DNA of 64,000 nt. Source: Gnetum montanum. Taxonomy: Eukaryota > Streptophyta > Gnetopsida > Gnetales > Gnetaceae. The stretch spans positions 104,883 through 168,882 of the forward strand of contig MNCI01022190.1 in the NCBI GenBank assembly GCA_015680685.1, written 5' to 3'. The notes beneath the pieces were generated by a model, which had not been told where the DNA came from, made no database searches, and worked only from the letters and a program-made list of their open reading frames with translations. Within the stretch, counting starts at the first letter, position 1. Every line of letters starts with the position of its first letter. This document shows positions 1-10,740 of this stretch, piece after piece. A program made the position numbers and the translations under genes.

Positions 1-29
1 GGCACACCTCTCACATGGAGACATATCCT

Positions 30-491
30 CCATGTCATCACCCGATGAATCATTGTATGTAATGCATGGAACTTTCCTCTTCTCGATCTTTTCGTAAATA
101 CTCATCTTAGAAATTTGCAAGGAAAGATCACGGATTCCTAGGTATGCATCTACAGTACTTAGCCACGGCCTTCCCATTATAATGGGGAAGCCCCCTTCAT
201 TGCTAACCTTAATCACCAGGAAATCGGCTAGGTATGACCACCCACACACAGTGGTGATAATGTCCTCCATCAATCCTAAGAGAATGTTGATGGACTGGTC
301 AGCCAGCTCTAGTTGTATGTTACTCTTCTTAAGTTGGGGCAGGTTCTAGGCTTGATACATCTTTTGTGAATTAGGTTGACTCTGAAACCTAAGTCAAGAA
401 GAGCTCGATGTGGTGCATTTCCAGCAATCTGTAAATGAATTAAGGGGTTCCCAGGGTCAGATAGTTTCCTGGGAAGGTGGCCCACCTTTAT
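30..491 (-). pseudogene. Retropepsin-like aspartic protease of element 1 (decayed)
   Basis: This is a retroviral-type aspartic protease domain of the kind fused behind gag in Athila/Tat elements; such enzymes mature the gag polyprotein. The flap-side core reads RALLDLGFRVN, with the catalytic Asp at 393-395 and the D-L-G form usual for this lineage. Further on are a VEDI/MEDI-type segment with TTVCGWSY and a FPIIMGRPWLS motif equivalent to the family's IILGRPFLA. A one-base deletion just after LDLGFRVNLI shifts the frame relative to element 2, so the domain is broken. It runs in frame with the upstream gag through a TAG at 492-494. Confidence 0.75.
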
Positions 492-3037
492 CTAGTCAGT
501 TACGGTATGTGTCAACATAATCGTTTGCGTACTTAGTTGTTGGACTGAAGGGTTCTTCGAAGCGTTAGTGGTTAGAGGCCTATACATGTGCCCAACCGCT
601 TGTTGTTGTGAGAGTTTGTCTGGGCTCCTAGTCCTGAAAAAGGGTCTCTTCTTTGTATAGTTGTCAGAACCAACACTCGGTTGGATATTTACATGTTGAA
701 TATTTACAGCTCTCGCGGTGTTATGTTGCTGTAGTTGGGTAGGTAATTCCCCTTGCATTGTTGGAATAGGTTGTATGGGAACTACAGGTGGAAGAGGTGC
801 AGGTGGAGTTAGAGGATGGGCTGAATGTGAGATATCTACCGAAGGAGAAGGAGTCCTCCTAAAGTACTCTTGAACTTGGTAGTGATGTTGGGGAGTAGTG
901 TGACCCATAGAGTCACCTGGAGAAACTGGCTACTACACATAATAACCGTAAGGATCAGGCTGCCAGTAAGGGTATTGATGTGTTGGTGGTGGCATCCCCC
1001 ATGACTGTGGATATTGCCACTACTGATGTTTTCCAATAGGCTGTGGAGGCATTCCACTTGGGTAATATGTTAAGGGTTGGTGGAACTACCTTGGGTTACC
1101 TTGTGGATAAGGTAACCTTTGGGGTGTTTGCCGTTGATTAAGTCTTGGATTTAACGCATACATCCCAGAATCCTGTAGATGTGAGATAATTGGGCAACAT
1201 CCCTTAGGATGGTCATAGTAACAGACTTCACATCCACTATCATTTTCTAAATCAGAATTCATAGCCTTATCGGAGATAGGAATTTTCCCCTTACCCTTGT
1301 TATGTGCAGGGCTTAAGTTTCTCTACTTGGTTTTGCCTTTGTCACTACTTTGTTCTACCTTAGACTCTTCTACGATTTTTAAGACTATTTCTATTCTTGA
1401 GTCTAAGGAATCCCACATTTGATCTACCTTAGTTGATACCTCGGTTGTTAACTTTTGGATCGACAAGGTTTTTTGATTCACCAACTCTTTGAGTGGTGAC
1501 TCATCCTCCTCATCACAGAATTTCACTCCCTTCTTGCGAAGGGAGGGATTGCGGTTGTATTCTTTCACACTTTCCCTGTTACGTAGCTCACCCTCTTCTT
1601 GTGCTACTTGTTCCAACAAACTTTCAACTTCATGGGCTCTCAGTTGGGAAAGTCTCCCTTAGGCATAAGTCCCAAGAGTTCTTCTCGTTTCATTCCTTAG
1701 CCCATCCACGATGTGGCGAAGTTGATCCCGCTTAGCATACCTGTGGCTCGGGCAATGATGTAGCAGTGTATAGTAATGGGCCATGGTAGCATCTAAGGGT
1801 TCATAAGCACCTTGTTTCCAGCCTTGGATTTGCTTATGCAAATTGGACACTCTGGAGTATGTTTGATATTTATTGTTGAACAGTTCAAGCATCGTACTCC
1901 ACCTCCTGATGGTTTCCGGTTCTAAGGATCGGTACCAACTCTCTACTTCTTTGGTGAGTGTCCTTGGGAACAACTTAAGCTTATTCCACTCATTATCTAT
2001 ATTTTGCAAGGCACAGGAATCGTGGAATTCTTGTAAATGATGTTGAGGATCAGCGTTGTATCCTCCTTCAAAACATGGGATATTATTTATGTCCAAATGC
2101 TTGATCCTGCTATCTTTTAAATGCCTTGTGGGGATCCTAACTACCTCTGTGATGTCTAGCATGCTTCGAGTTGCGAGTAAGGGTTCGTCATGATCATCCC
2201 TGTCATGACTTCTGTGATGTCTTCGTGGTGGTTCTCTACTCTCCCTATGTCCTTGCCCTTGTCCTAACTCCTGACCTTCCTACCGAGGTCTTTCATCTCC
2301 CTTACTTTTACCCTCTCTGTTGTGCTCACGATGGTTGCATCCAAATGTGGAAGGATAGTGTGAATGGTGAGATGAAGGAGAAGAGGAAGGGAATCCATCA
2401 CCATGGTGATGTTTCTTACCTTCTTTTCGACTACTTCGGTCCCGATCGTTGTGACGATCAAAGTGTCCATCCTTAGTGTGAGTGGTTGTTCCTACTGTGA
2501 ACAGTTGGTGTTCACGGGGATCAGAGCCCGTAGCATGTACAATTGATTGAAGGCTCTAATGCCTAACCTCTTCATCATTGTGAGGAGAAGGAACATCATT
2601 TCCTAAGAAACCCGTTATGAGGGGTTCCTCATCTCCTATTTCACTAAGGACATGGGAGACCTTGCCCTTCAACAATGAGTGTTGGCTCTCCTGCCTTTTA
2701 TCCCTCATACGTTGCAAAGTGATGAGATGATAATCCCTTATATCATATTCTCTAGCAACGTATTCAGCGAATAAGTCCTGCATGCCAATCTGTGCTAAGG
2801 CACGGAAGAGCATGTTTGGAACAACTCAATCTGGTGGTAAAACTATGTTACTAAACAAATCTCTCCAACACAACTGTTCATCCTGATGGAGGATAAAAGT
2901 GTAATTAGGAATATACTCATCAAGATGAGTATAAACTATCTTATATTGTTTAGGACTTGGCTTGTTTAGGTTATGTGTATGTTGCTGACTGTCTTCCATG
3001 TTATTCCTAGGTGAGTTAACCTTATGAGAAGAAGCCA
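492..3037 (-). pseudogene. Gag polyprotein of element 1 (stops only, one frame)
   Basis: This is a structural capsid/nucleocapsid protein of a Ty3/gypsy element. The start at 3037 (MASSHK) is chosen because the same start, MPSSHK, is conserved in element 2 at 49350; an upstream ATG at 3095 is not. Order of parts: a short polar N-terminus; an uncharacterised domain (2813-2556) ending EIGDEEPLI; a long Arg/His/Ser-rich linker; the gag capsid core at 2162-1659 (FEGGYNADPQHHLQEF, LTKEVESWYRSL, RRWSTMLELF); a coiled-coil-like stretch (1619-1323); a CX2CX3HX4C zinc knuckle at 1232-1194 (CEVCYYDHPKGCC); and a Pro/Gln-rich tail. All segments share one reading frame over 2.5 kb, interrupted only by nonsense codons such as TYA-stop-GRLSQ, where element 2 has Gln. 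Confidence 0.8.
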
Positions 3038-3155
3038 TTTTATTGGTGTGTTGTTCACCGTTATATATGTTCTTTTGATTAACCTGAAGGTTCATTAAGG
3101 CTCACAACGATGTGAGTGATATCCCTTATGTTCTATTAGGCGCACAAACACTTAG

Positions 3156-3174
3156 TCCCTAGCAACGACGCCTA
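3156..3174 (-). promoter_or_regulatory. Primer-binding site, tRNA-Asp type (element 1)
   Basis: Immediately inside the LTR the minus strand reads TAGGCGTCGTTGCTAGGGA. Plant Athila-type elements commonly use TTGGCGCCGTTGCCGGGGA, complementary to the 3' end of tRNA-Asp. Of four differences, three are C-to-T or G-to-A. This is the minus-strand cDNA priming site. Confidence 0.75.
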
Positions 3175-4064
3175 TCATGAGTTGTGAGATACCCCTACAC
3201 TCAACCATACAAAACGAGCGTAGCATGTGCGATCCGGTCAAACTCTGCAGACTAAATGCCTAAACTCCCCATGGAACACTTGGGGTTAATCATTCATTGT
3301 CTTCCCAGACTTACTTGTTGTTGTCACGGTGTATGATTAAGTAAGTCTGAGGTATATGATTTTTTTGATCTTTTTTGGCTTATCTCCTATGCTAAGGGGT
3401 CAAGGGTTGAGAGAACTAACTATTCTAACTAATGTACTAAGTCTAAATTAAGTAGCGTTAGCATCCGTTCCCACTTACCATACACACCCTGAACTATGCA
3501 ACTATGGCTACCAAACGCTAATCATTACTGGGATTACTACACGTAACGCACGTGCTCGAAGTGGTCGTACTGAGGCACCTAACTAGCCTAAGTGTGATGA
3601 GTAGTTAGCTGTACACATCCATAGATGCTCGTAATCAAGTCGTACTCATCCCATGTTCTAGGAGATAAGGGTGAGAGAATCTAATCGCGATGAGTAGCCG
3701 ATTCCTTGGTTAGCCGTACACATTCGTCAATGCTCGTAACCAAGTCATACTCATGCCACGCTACTAGGAAAGCAATAAATAACATTAAATAAACCTATCC
3801 ATGTACTGCAAGGTTTATCCACAAAGCTCATCTTTATTTCCGTACACAACTTGCGTTCAGGTACAAAGCTGCTCGAATAAAGAACCGTTCACATGAGGGA
3901 CTCCTACTGCGGGCACATGGAAAATATTCTATCTCTGGGGTGATCAATCTGCCAGAGCTTCACTACTTCTAACCTCTATATTGAAATGAGGGGAGTGCCA
4001 CCTCTTATTTATAGATTTGGCAGCGGACTGCGATATCGCGACTTGTGCATATCACGTCTCATCA
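3175..4064 (-). repeat. 5' LTR of element 1 (890 bp)
   Basis: The LTR runs from TGATGAG at 4064 to CTCATGA at 3175 on the minus strand; the normal CTCATCA end has one C-to-G change. On the minus strand it carries a GATATC palindrome block near its start (4031-4055), a TATAAATA promoter box (4013-4006) and an AATAAA-type signal further in. It aligns along its length with both LTRs of element 2 and more distantly with those of element 3. Confidence 0.85.
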
Positions 4065-5690
4065 ATGTTGAAATTATTTTGGATTTTCCAGAAATTTTTT
4101 TCATTTATAAGAAATTAAAGAGAATTGGAATTTATAATTGGATGACAATGAAAGGTTGTTATGATAAAAATGTTGTTTACAATTTTTATGAATAGTTGAC
4201 TGATGATGTCTTAATTGGGATAAATACTTTGCAAGCCATTGGACAAGGTCAAAATTTCACCTTCAATGCAAATGATATTGCAGATTCCATACAAGTTTCA
4301 TGCAATAATGAGCCAGCTATCAAGGCACAAAACTGGAAGAAAAGTAAAAATCACTTAATTTAGTATGTCCAAAAATTTGATAAGAAAGATAGCAACTCAA
4401 ATTGCTATCCAAAGTTATTGTTGGTCTCCAAATTAATTTAGTGGGCTTTATTTCAAGTAAAAGCAATTAAAGCTAAGATTTCTAATAATGCAATTTTACT
4501 CATATGGGCATTGGATAATAATGAAGGTCTTCTTTTTGATATTCCAATGATCATACTATCTAAGATGAGGAGGCATGGAAGGTCATGGTAGCTTCATGAT
4601 GTTAGAGAGTTTCTAGGCTTTCTAATTATTGTGAGTAAATTATTATAGAAACATAACATACAAGTTATCCCTACACAACTTCAGGTACACAGCTTTAGGA
4701 TATAGTGAAGTTGGATGTTGAAAGCATTTTCAAGAATGCATTATTATTTTAGAGCCCTAAAAACTCATTTGATGTGAAAGAAAATGATAAATTTTTTATG
4801 CAAGATATGTGCCATCATAGCAAATGTTCTTTGAAAGTAATTGAAGACAAGTTAGATAATGTGCTTGAGACATTACATCAATATTCCAAAAGCAATGAAA
4901 CACTTTGGAATATTGTGGAGGAGCTAAAATCTGCAAGTCTCAGTAGCTAGAAGAAAACAATGCATTAAAGGAAAAAATAGAGAACTTTGTGGGTAATGAA
5001 AATAGTTATATGGACAAGCTTATTGTTTAGAATCAAAAAATGGGTGATGAAATTATAGTGCTAAATACCGAAATAAGCATGCTAAGGAATGCATTGGTAT
5101 CTAAAAATATTCACCTTGATAGAAGCAACATCATAGAAGACCTTAATAATGGTATGATGTATATTTTTTATATTTCTTTAAATCTTTATTATTTTTGGAA
5201 GCTTTTCTTTTAATGTCCTTAATGTAAATGTGTGTAACAAATTTTAATGATATGGGAACACCTAAAGTAGCTAGGAGAATATTTGTTTATATTGAACAAA
5301 ACAAAAAACAAATAATGCATGAGATGAAGAATTTGCAAAAGCCAATAGATAACTGAACTTGAAATTGGTGTTGCACATGTTATGTTTAGAATTTAAATTT
5401 TTGATTTCTTCCTCATCCTATTATCTTATTATATGTATAAAACTATCATGGTAAAATGCAATCTAACTTTATTATCTAATTCTTCCATTTTACAGTTGAT
5501 GCCAATGTTGATTTAAAAACACTAATTGATGATTATGCAATAATTGATAGAGTGATGCAGTTGCTTATCTTTGGTATGCTTGAAAATAAAGAGCTTATGA
5601 GGACATCATTTGCTCCATATGTTGGATAGGATTCTTTTTTAGGAGTTTATATAAAATTGGGTGAAAAGATGTCTACATCATGCACTTGAA
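4065..5690 (+). pseudogene. N-terminal part of a Ulp1-associated TE gene (decayed)
   Basis: Plus-strand reading frames here give a leucine- and aromatic-rich segment (4070-4370; FPEIFFIYKKLKRIG, VVYNFYE) that resembles in layout the putative plant transposon protein domain found in many plant repeats; that assignment is by eye and weak. A coiled-coil segment follows at about 4880-5153 (ENNALKEKIENF, NTEISMLRNAL). It ends at a plausible intron donor, GTATGATG. An acceptor (TTTTACAG) lies near 5495, and an exon to about 5690 contains DANVDLKTLIDDYAIIDRVM. Several stops and frame changes are present. The gene appears to continue into the Ulp1-like domain at 5860-6492. Element 1 sits directly against its 5' side. 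Confidence 0.45.
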
Positions 5691-5859
5691 GAAATTTTAG
5701 AAGTTACTCTATGGGTGTCATGAATTTTAGAATACAAAAAAATTCACCTTCAACAATATGTTTTAAACTTATGTGAAATTTTTCGAGAGCAAGATGCAAG
5801 TGTCTTAGAAAAACTATTCAAAACATAAATCAAAGAAAGGCAGCAAAAGACATATCTTA

Positions 5860-6492
5860 AATGTTAAAAGTGGTACATTGGTTGAAGAAGAAGTTGATGA
5901 TTATGTTGTAGAAATAGATTTTGTTAAAGAGATTAAACATAAAACATGTTAGGGTGAGTTTTTGCAATCTAGACATACATTCTTGTATCTTCTTTTGAAC
6001 ACTAGTGAACATTGGATTCTTGTTGTTACTAACATAGTGGCATATAAAATTTTCATGTATGATTCAATGCCTTCTTCACAACATCTTGTAATAGTTAGAA
6101 AATTAACATTGAATTTTATTGATTTTTTATTTGATGATGAGTCAGTTTGCTCTGAAGGTGCAATAGAATTCAAGGAAAATAGGAAAAAAGTAATTACAAA
6201 ATGAAATGTAACCACAGTTGAAGGTATTTTGAAATAAGAAAATGGATATGATTGTGGAATGTATGCATTAATCTATATGCATCACTTGGTACTTAGTAAA
6301 GAGTTAAATTTCATTACCGATTTTGTTTTAGTGTATCAAAAACCCATGATATGGGAAATCCTAAGTTCTCCAAGAGTTCATCAAGTTTTCAAAAACATGT
6401 GTCTGTGGCATATGCTGAATGAGAACTGTAGCGAACATGGTCAAGTTGTATTTTATGATGTAACTAAATCTAATTATAATCATTTTCCATGA
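5860..6492 (+). pseudogene. Ulp1/SENP-like C48 cysteine-protease domain (decayed)
   Basis: In one plus-strand frame the sequence encodes the hallmarks of the Ulp1 (SUMO protease, peptidase C48) catalytic core. The His appears in SEHWILVV at about 6007-6030, an Asp in FMYDSMPSS about 20 residues later, and the Cys in NGYDCGMYALIYM (about 6243-6281). Only in-frame stops interrupt it: TAG at 5950, TGA near 6205 and TAA near 6236. In plants such domains occur both in host deSUMOylating enzymes and, more often in this degenerate setting, in transposons (for example some Mutator-like and CACTA-like elements). With an N-terminal TE-type region and a coiled coil upstream, a transposon origin is more likely. 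No transposase was recognised nearby. Confidence 0.7.
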
Positions 6493-7080
6493 TGCATTCC
6501 ATTTTTTGATGGTATTGGATTGTAATGCATCTCTTTTATGATTTTGTAAATGAATCTATGGCTCATATGTTAAGAAAAGTCTCATACTCACATATGACTC
6601 TTGAATTTTTATTTTTAGTTTGCTTTTTCAATTTTAATTTTCAAAGTTTAAATTGATTTGAAAAATGAGTTTTTAAATTTATGTATTGATGCACTAACTT
6701 GCAAGTCACACTGAATTCACATATAGTGCAATGACACATGACACATAGTCTTTCACATTGTAGGGTTGCAAAACCATGCATGTTGCATGTCATCATAGTT
6801 TCAAAACAACATAAAAGATGCATGTTCTCACAATCGATATAGAGGGACTATGAGGACATGTGTCTCATAGTAAATTACACTATTTCTAGAGCACGAGGAC
6901 ATGCGTCCTTCTTCAATGTGCATCCAACAAAAGTTATGATGCAAGGAAAGATGCGAGTTGCAGTTATCTCACACTGTGTTCTATAAGTCTCTATTTCAAC
7001 TTGTGAGGGGAATGTAGGTTACAATTTGATGTACTATTTTCTAGTTTTTAGGTTGTGAGGAGAATTTGAGTTGTACTTTG
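6493..7080. other. Non-coding stretch downstream of the Ulp1-like gene
   Basis: AT-rich sequence with no supportable gene. It contains words such as ACATGTGTCTCAT (near 6855) and GAGCACGAGGACA that recur, inverted or diverged, beyond the second repeat array near 17700-17760. The inverted pair of arrays may therefore extend into this stretch. Confidence 0.4.
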
Positions 7081-8600
7081 ACATACTATTTTTAACTCTA
7101 TGGCTTCTAGAAGGTAAAGGGTCATTTGGTAGTAAGGCCTAGGTAAACTACTAGGAACTGCAACTATCATCCTTCCATAGTTCCTTTCGGAAGGCTACCA
7201 TACCTTTTGGTAGGAAATAGTTGCTTTGAGTTTGTGGTTTTCATAAGGAAAAAGGTCATTCACTAGCAACATCTATGTAAAATACAAGGTATTGTGAGTA
7301 GCATCCTCTTGCAATTCCAACTGGAAAGCATTCAAACCTTCCAAAAGGAAATAATTGTTGGAATTTAAGGCTACCAGAAGGTAGAGAATCATCTAGAAGG
7401 CTAAAGATCATCCAAAAGGCATTCAAACCTTCTAAAAAAAGTAATTGATTGGACTTTGTGGCTTTCAAAAGGTATAGGGTCATTCAGTAGCAAGTACTAT
7501 GTAAATTGTAATGCAATGTGACTAGCATCCTTCCAAAATCCCAACCAAAAGGCATTTAGACATTTTTGAAGGAAATAACTACTTGAAGTTTAAGGCTACT
7601 AGTAGGCAGAGGGTCATCCAAAAGATAAAAGATCAACCAAAAGGCATATAAACCTTCCAATAGGGAATAATTATTTGGAGTTTATGGCTTCTGGAAGGTA
7701 GAAGATCATATGATAGCAAGGTCTATGTAAACTATGAGGCAGTGTGACTAACACCCTTCTATAGTTCCAATTTGTAGGCATTTAAACCTTCTAGAAGGGA
7801 ATAATTTCTTGGAGTTTAAGGCTATCAGAAGGTAGAGGATCATTTATAAGGCTAAAGATCATTTAGAAGGAATCTAGTACTTCTGTTAGGGGATAATTGG
7901 TTGGAGTTTATGGCTTTTGAAAGATAAAGGATCATCTAATATTAGTACTATGTAAACTACAACATAGCGTGACTAGCATCCTTCATCAATCCCAACTAGA
8001 AGGCATTTAGACCTTCCAAAAGAAAATAATTTCTTGGAGTTTAAGGCTATGAGAAGGTAGAGGATTATTCGAAAGGCTGAACATCATCCAAAAGGCATCC
8101 AGTCCTTCTAGTAGGGAATAATTAGTAAATTGGTACATTCTTTTAGAAATATTGCACAATGTGCATTTCGTTCACTAGAGGTACATCTTCAAGCCCTTGA
8201 CCTTCTCAATGAATATCTTTAGCAAGATTGGCCTTCAATGATAATGTGATTACTCATGAAATGCTCTTCACTCCCTTACCATGCTCTGCATCCTTATGGT
8301 GGTTTCTTTGCATAAAATGATGTTGTAAAATATTTGAGGTGATTTTTACTTTTTACCTTATATTACATGATGAGACCTTATGTGTGTCGCATATAGACTA
8401 TGATTTGCATAGAATAATATGAATCATAGTTTATAGGAAAGATTGTGAGGGACTACGAGTAGCACTGTCCTATAATTTAAAAAGTGCCAACCAATGAGAA
8501 TAGCATTGGAAGATAATATGATCTTTTGGAAGGCCAAAAATTCTTGAATTTTATGCCCACTAGAAGGCATAATACCTTCCAAAATACTTTAGTACATGAA
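7080..8600 (+). repeat. 225-bp tandem repeat array, forward copy
   Basis: Diverged tandem repeats. The marker GACTAGCATCC or a close variant recurs near 7295, 7520, 7745 and 7971, a spacing of 225-226 bp. Each unit holds several short GAAGG/CCTTC words, often paired as a palindrome such as CCTTCTAGAAGG, and phrases like AAGGCTATCAGAAGGTAGAG. No coding potential. The same repeat occurs in the opposite orientation at 15290-17660. Confidence 0.8.
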
Positions 8601-8639
8601 CTGCGAGACGCTATGAGTAGCATTAGCTCACACTCTCTA

Positions 8640-8850
8640 TAACTTATGAACAAAATATAAAATAAACCCTAACGTATAACAATCAAAACTAAAAATTAGC
8701 ACCAAAGGCACAATAACCTCTTGGGATACCAACACTTATTTTGTAAACTTAGTATTTAATTCAAAAATCTATGAATAGTCATTAGATGATAGTTAAGTAT
8801 GAGGAGTTGGAAACCTAAGTATGATAGTAGGAATCATAAAAGGTTTCATA
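8640..8850 (+). repeat. Repeat A, left copy
   Basis: About 200 bp containing GTAAACTTAGTATTTAATT and GAATAGTCATTAGATGATAG. It recurs in the same orientation at 14870-15105, on the other side of element 3. These are direct copies placed between two inverted arrays. Nothing coding was seen here or in the following 100 bp up to element 3. Confidence 0.7.
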
Positions 8851-8952
8851 TTTGATAAATCAAATTCCACTAATCTAATGGGTGTAGCTTTAGCCTCATG
8901 TTATCTATGATCTATAGATAGAGGCTCAAGAGTTATGGTTATCTATTGGAAG

Positions 8953-8957
8953 AGTAC
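8953..8957. repeat. Target-site duplication AGTAC, left copy
   Basis: AGTAC directly precedes the LTR terminus of element 3 and is repeated exactly at 14813-14817. It is the 5-bp duplication typical of Ty3/gypsy integration. Confidence 0.85.
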
Positions 8958-9566
8958 TGATGAGTGGCGAGCTACCCCTACACTCAACCATACGAATACG
9001 AGCATTTCACGCACGATCTAATTGAACTCCATAGACAGACTAGTTATGGTATCTAAATAGTTATTCTTAGGTCACAATTCGTTGTCTTCCCATATGGACT
9101 AGTGTTAACTTTTTCACATATGGTTTACTCTAGAGTGAGGTGTATGATGTGTTTCTATACTAATGCTACTCCTGGATACAATGGGAAATAATATTAACTA
9201 AGCTAAGAGAGAAAGGGTGAGAGAAAATCTAAGCTAGCCTAAGTGCGATGAGCATATGTTCCTCAATCATCCATACACATCTTGGACCTTGTGCATGACT
9301 ACCACTGGGATTACCAAGTGCAGATCCTAGGTACACTACTGGGTTACCAAGTAGNAGGAGAAAAGGGTTGAGAGAAAGACTACTTAAAACTAAACACTTA
9401 AAAGAAAATCCAAAGCTCCGAACTCTCTGTCAGACCTATCTACCTATTATTTATAGATGAGGAGATGGGCTGCGATCTTGTGTACATGATATCGCATCCA
9501 GGCTACGATATCACGTATGCAATATCATGTATGTGATATTGCAGCCAAAAAAATGATAACTCATCA
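8958..9566 (-). repeat. 3' LTR of element 3 (609 bp, with an assembly break)
   Basis: This is the left LTR, read on the minus strand from 9566 to 8958. TATAAATA is at 9455-9448. A block of degenerate GATATC palindromes (9470-9546) lies near the U3 start. A single N at 9355 sits exactly where about 240 bp present in the other LTR (about 14440-14680) are missing, so the deletion is probably an assembly join. Confidence 0.85.
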
Positions 9567-9576
9567 TACCCCCACA
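9567..9576 (-). promoter_or_regulatory. Polypurine tract of element 3
   Basis: On the minus strand the bases just before the 3' LTR read TTGTGGGGGTA, followed by TGATGAG. This purine run is the expected plus-strand priming site and is placed like GGAGGTA before the 3' LTR of element 2. Confidence 0.7.
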
Positions 9577-9829
9577 ATTGAATGAACACTCATCCTCGAG
9601 TTATAGTGAGAACAAGTTTCATTTATTACATAGTGGATAGGTATGAGATTATTGACCGGTGAGAATGGGTTCATGCCATATTGTGGAATCAGAACAAAAT
9701 TGAGACACAACACAAAGAATGCAAAAGAAAATCCTATAGTTACAAAATTGATGGAACTCATGTTGTTCCTGGTGAGGGTGGCTCCTCAATGGATGCCTTT
9801 CCCTTGTCTTGTGCTCTAGGTCTTAGGAC

Positions 9830-10740
9830 TTGATGGCGTTGAAGTATGGCCTGGAGTTTCTCCTCTTTAGTTCGGGGGTCTTATGTTATCCATGCTAATG
9901 TTCTGATGTTCTAATGTTCTAATGTTGCAGAAACATTTGATTTGCCTTGACATACCAAGCCGCAAACACCCGTCATTCCTCCTCATAGGCTCTGACTTTG
10001 TCTCTATATTCTTGAAAATCTACAAGCCATCGAGCCAAGTCTATTGTGACACCCTTTTATCCCTGGCATCTTGCTTTAACCACCTCAAGTTCAGAATTTG
10101 CAATCTTCAGTTTTTGCAATATCTTCCTGCATTCTGCAAATTCTATTTCATATTTGATGTAGGTGATGGCTACCTATTTCTCGAGCTCTATTCTTGGGTG
10201 CCCTACTATTAACATGGTAAGGTTGGCATACCATAGGTTTGACAACTCCATGTATTCTGTAAAATCCTAGATCTGCAAGTTCCAGTTCTTAACATCTACC
10301 TAGTGGGAAAATGCATATGTGTCCAATATGGCCCACCAATCAGTGTGTTGAGCACTGATAGCATTGATGTGGGCCTTGGACATACAGATCTCCTTCTCAA
10401 TGATCTACTTATACATCCCCACCTAGTCTTGAAAGTACTCCTTTAGCTTTTCATGTTGTTTAGACTCATTTTGCCATGTGCTTATTTCAATAGTCATCTT
10501 TTGGTGGATGGCGCATACCTCCTCCATTAAGAGGGTTTGATTTTCCCTGGCTAAACGGTTCATGTCTTGGTTGACTTGGATGAATTGTTCTCGCAACTAC
10601 TGAAAATGTTCTTTGAGAACATTCTTTTGCTTTTCCACAGAGGTCAACCGAAGGTTGTCGGCAAAAAGGTGTTTGTTTTCCTCTTGTAAGGCCTTGAGTT
10701 CCTTGGTATGTGCATAATTTTGTGCTTGTGCTATAGATCC
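9830..10740 (-). pseudogene. C-terminal coiled-coil half of the element 3 ORF (decayed)
   Basis: On the minus strand this reads as a long helical protein, shifted by one base relative to the upstream half. Segments such as ELKALQEENKHLFADN, NQDMNRLARENQTLLMEE, YIKYEIEFAECRKILQKLK and LQAILQRHQVLRPRAQDK are typical of extended coiled coils; WAILDTYAFSH and LSNLWYANLTMLIVGHP are less helical. Stops recur at positions that look like former Gln codons (for example WIT-stop-DPRTKEEK). It ends SPGTT and a stop near 9765. I do not recognise the family. It could be a gag-like or captured plant protein. Confidence 0.55.

Larger units (their letters stand above)
1..4064 (-). mobile_element. Element 1: Athila/Tat-like LTR retrotransposon, 5' part only
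   Basis: This is a minus-strand LTR retrotransposon whose 3' half lies outside the window. Reading from 4064 leftward the order is 5' LTR (4064-3175), primer-binding site (3174-3156), a gag reading frame (from 3037) and a retropepsin-like protease (about 491-30). The LTR edge is TGATGAG at 4064. The next five bases outside it (ATGTT, 4065-4069) would be one copy of the target duplication, but the partner is not in the window. LTR, gag and protease are homologous in order and motif to element 2 at 48214-55550. Whether pol follows cannot be seen. The element abuts the 5' end of the Ulp1-like gene at 4065 and probably truncated or split it. Confidence 0.85.

Noticed and set aside
836-1735. Open frames on both strands overlapping gag of element 1
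   Set aside because: They are out of frame with the gag motifs conserved in element 2 and are overlapping-frame artefacts.
7080-8600. CRISPR-like array
   Set aside because: Units are diverged, about 225 bp long and lack identical short repeats with unique spacers. The context is plant TE DNA.
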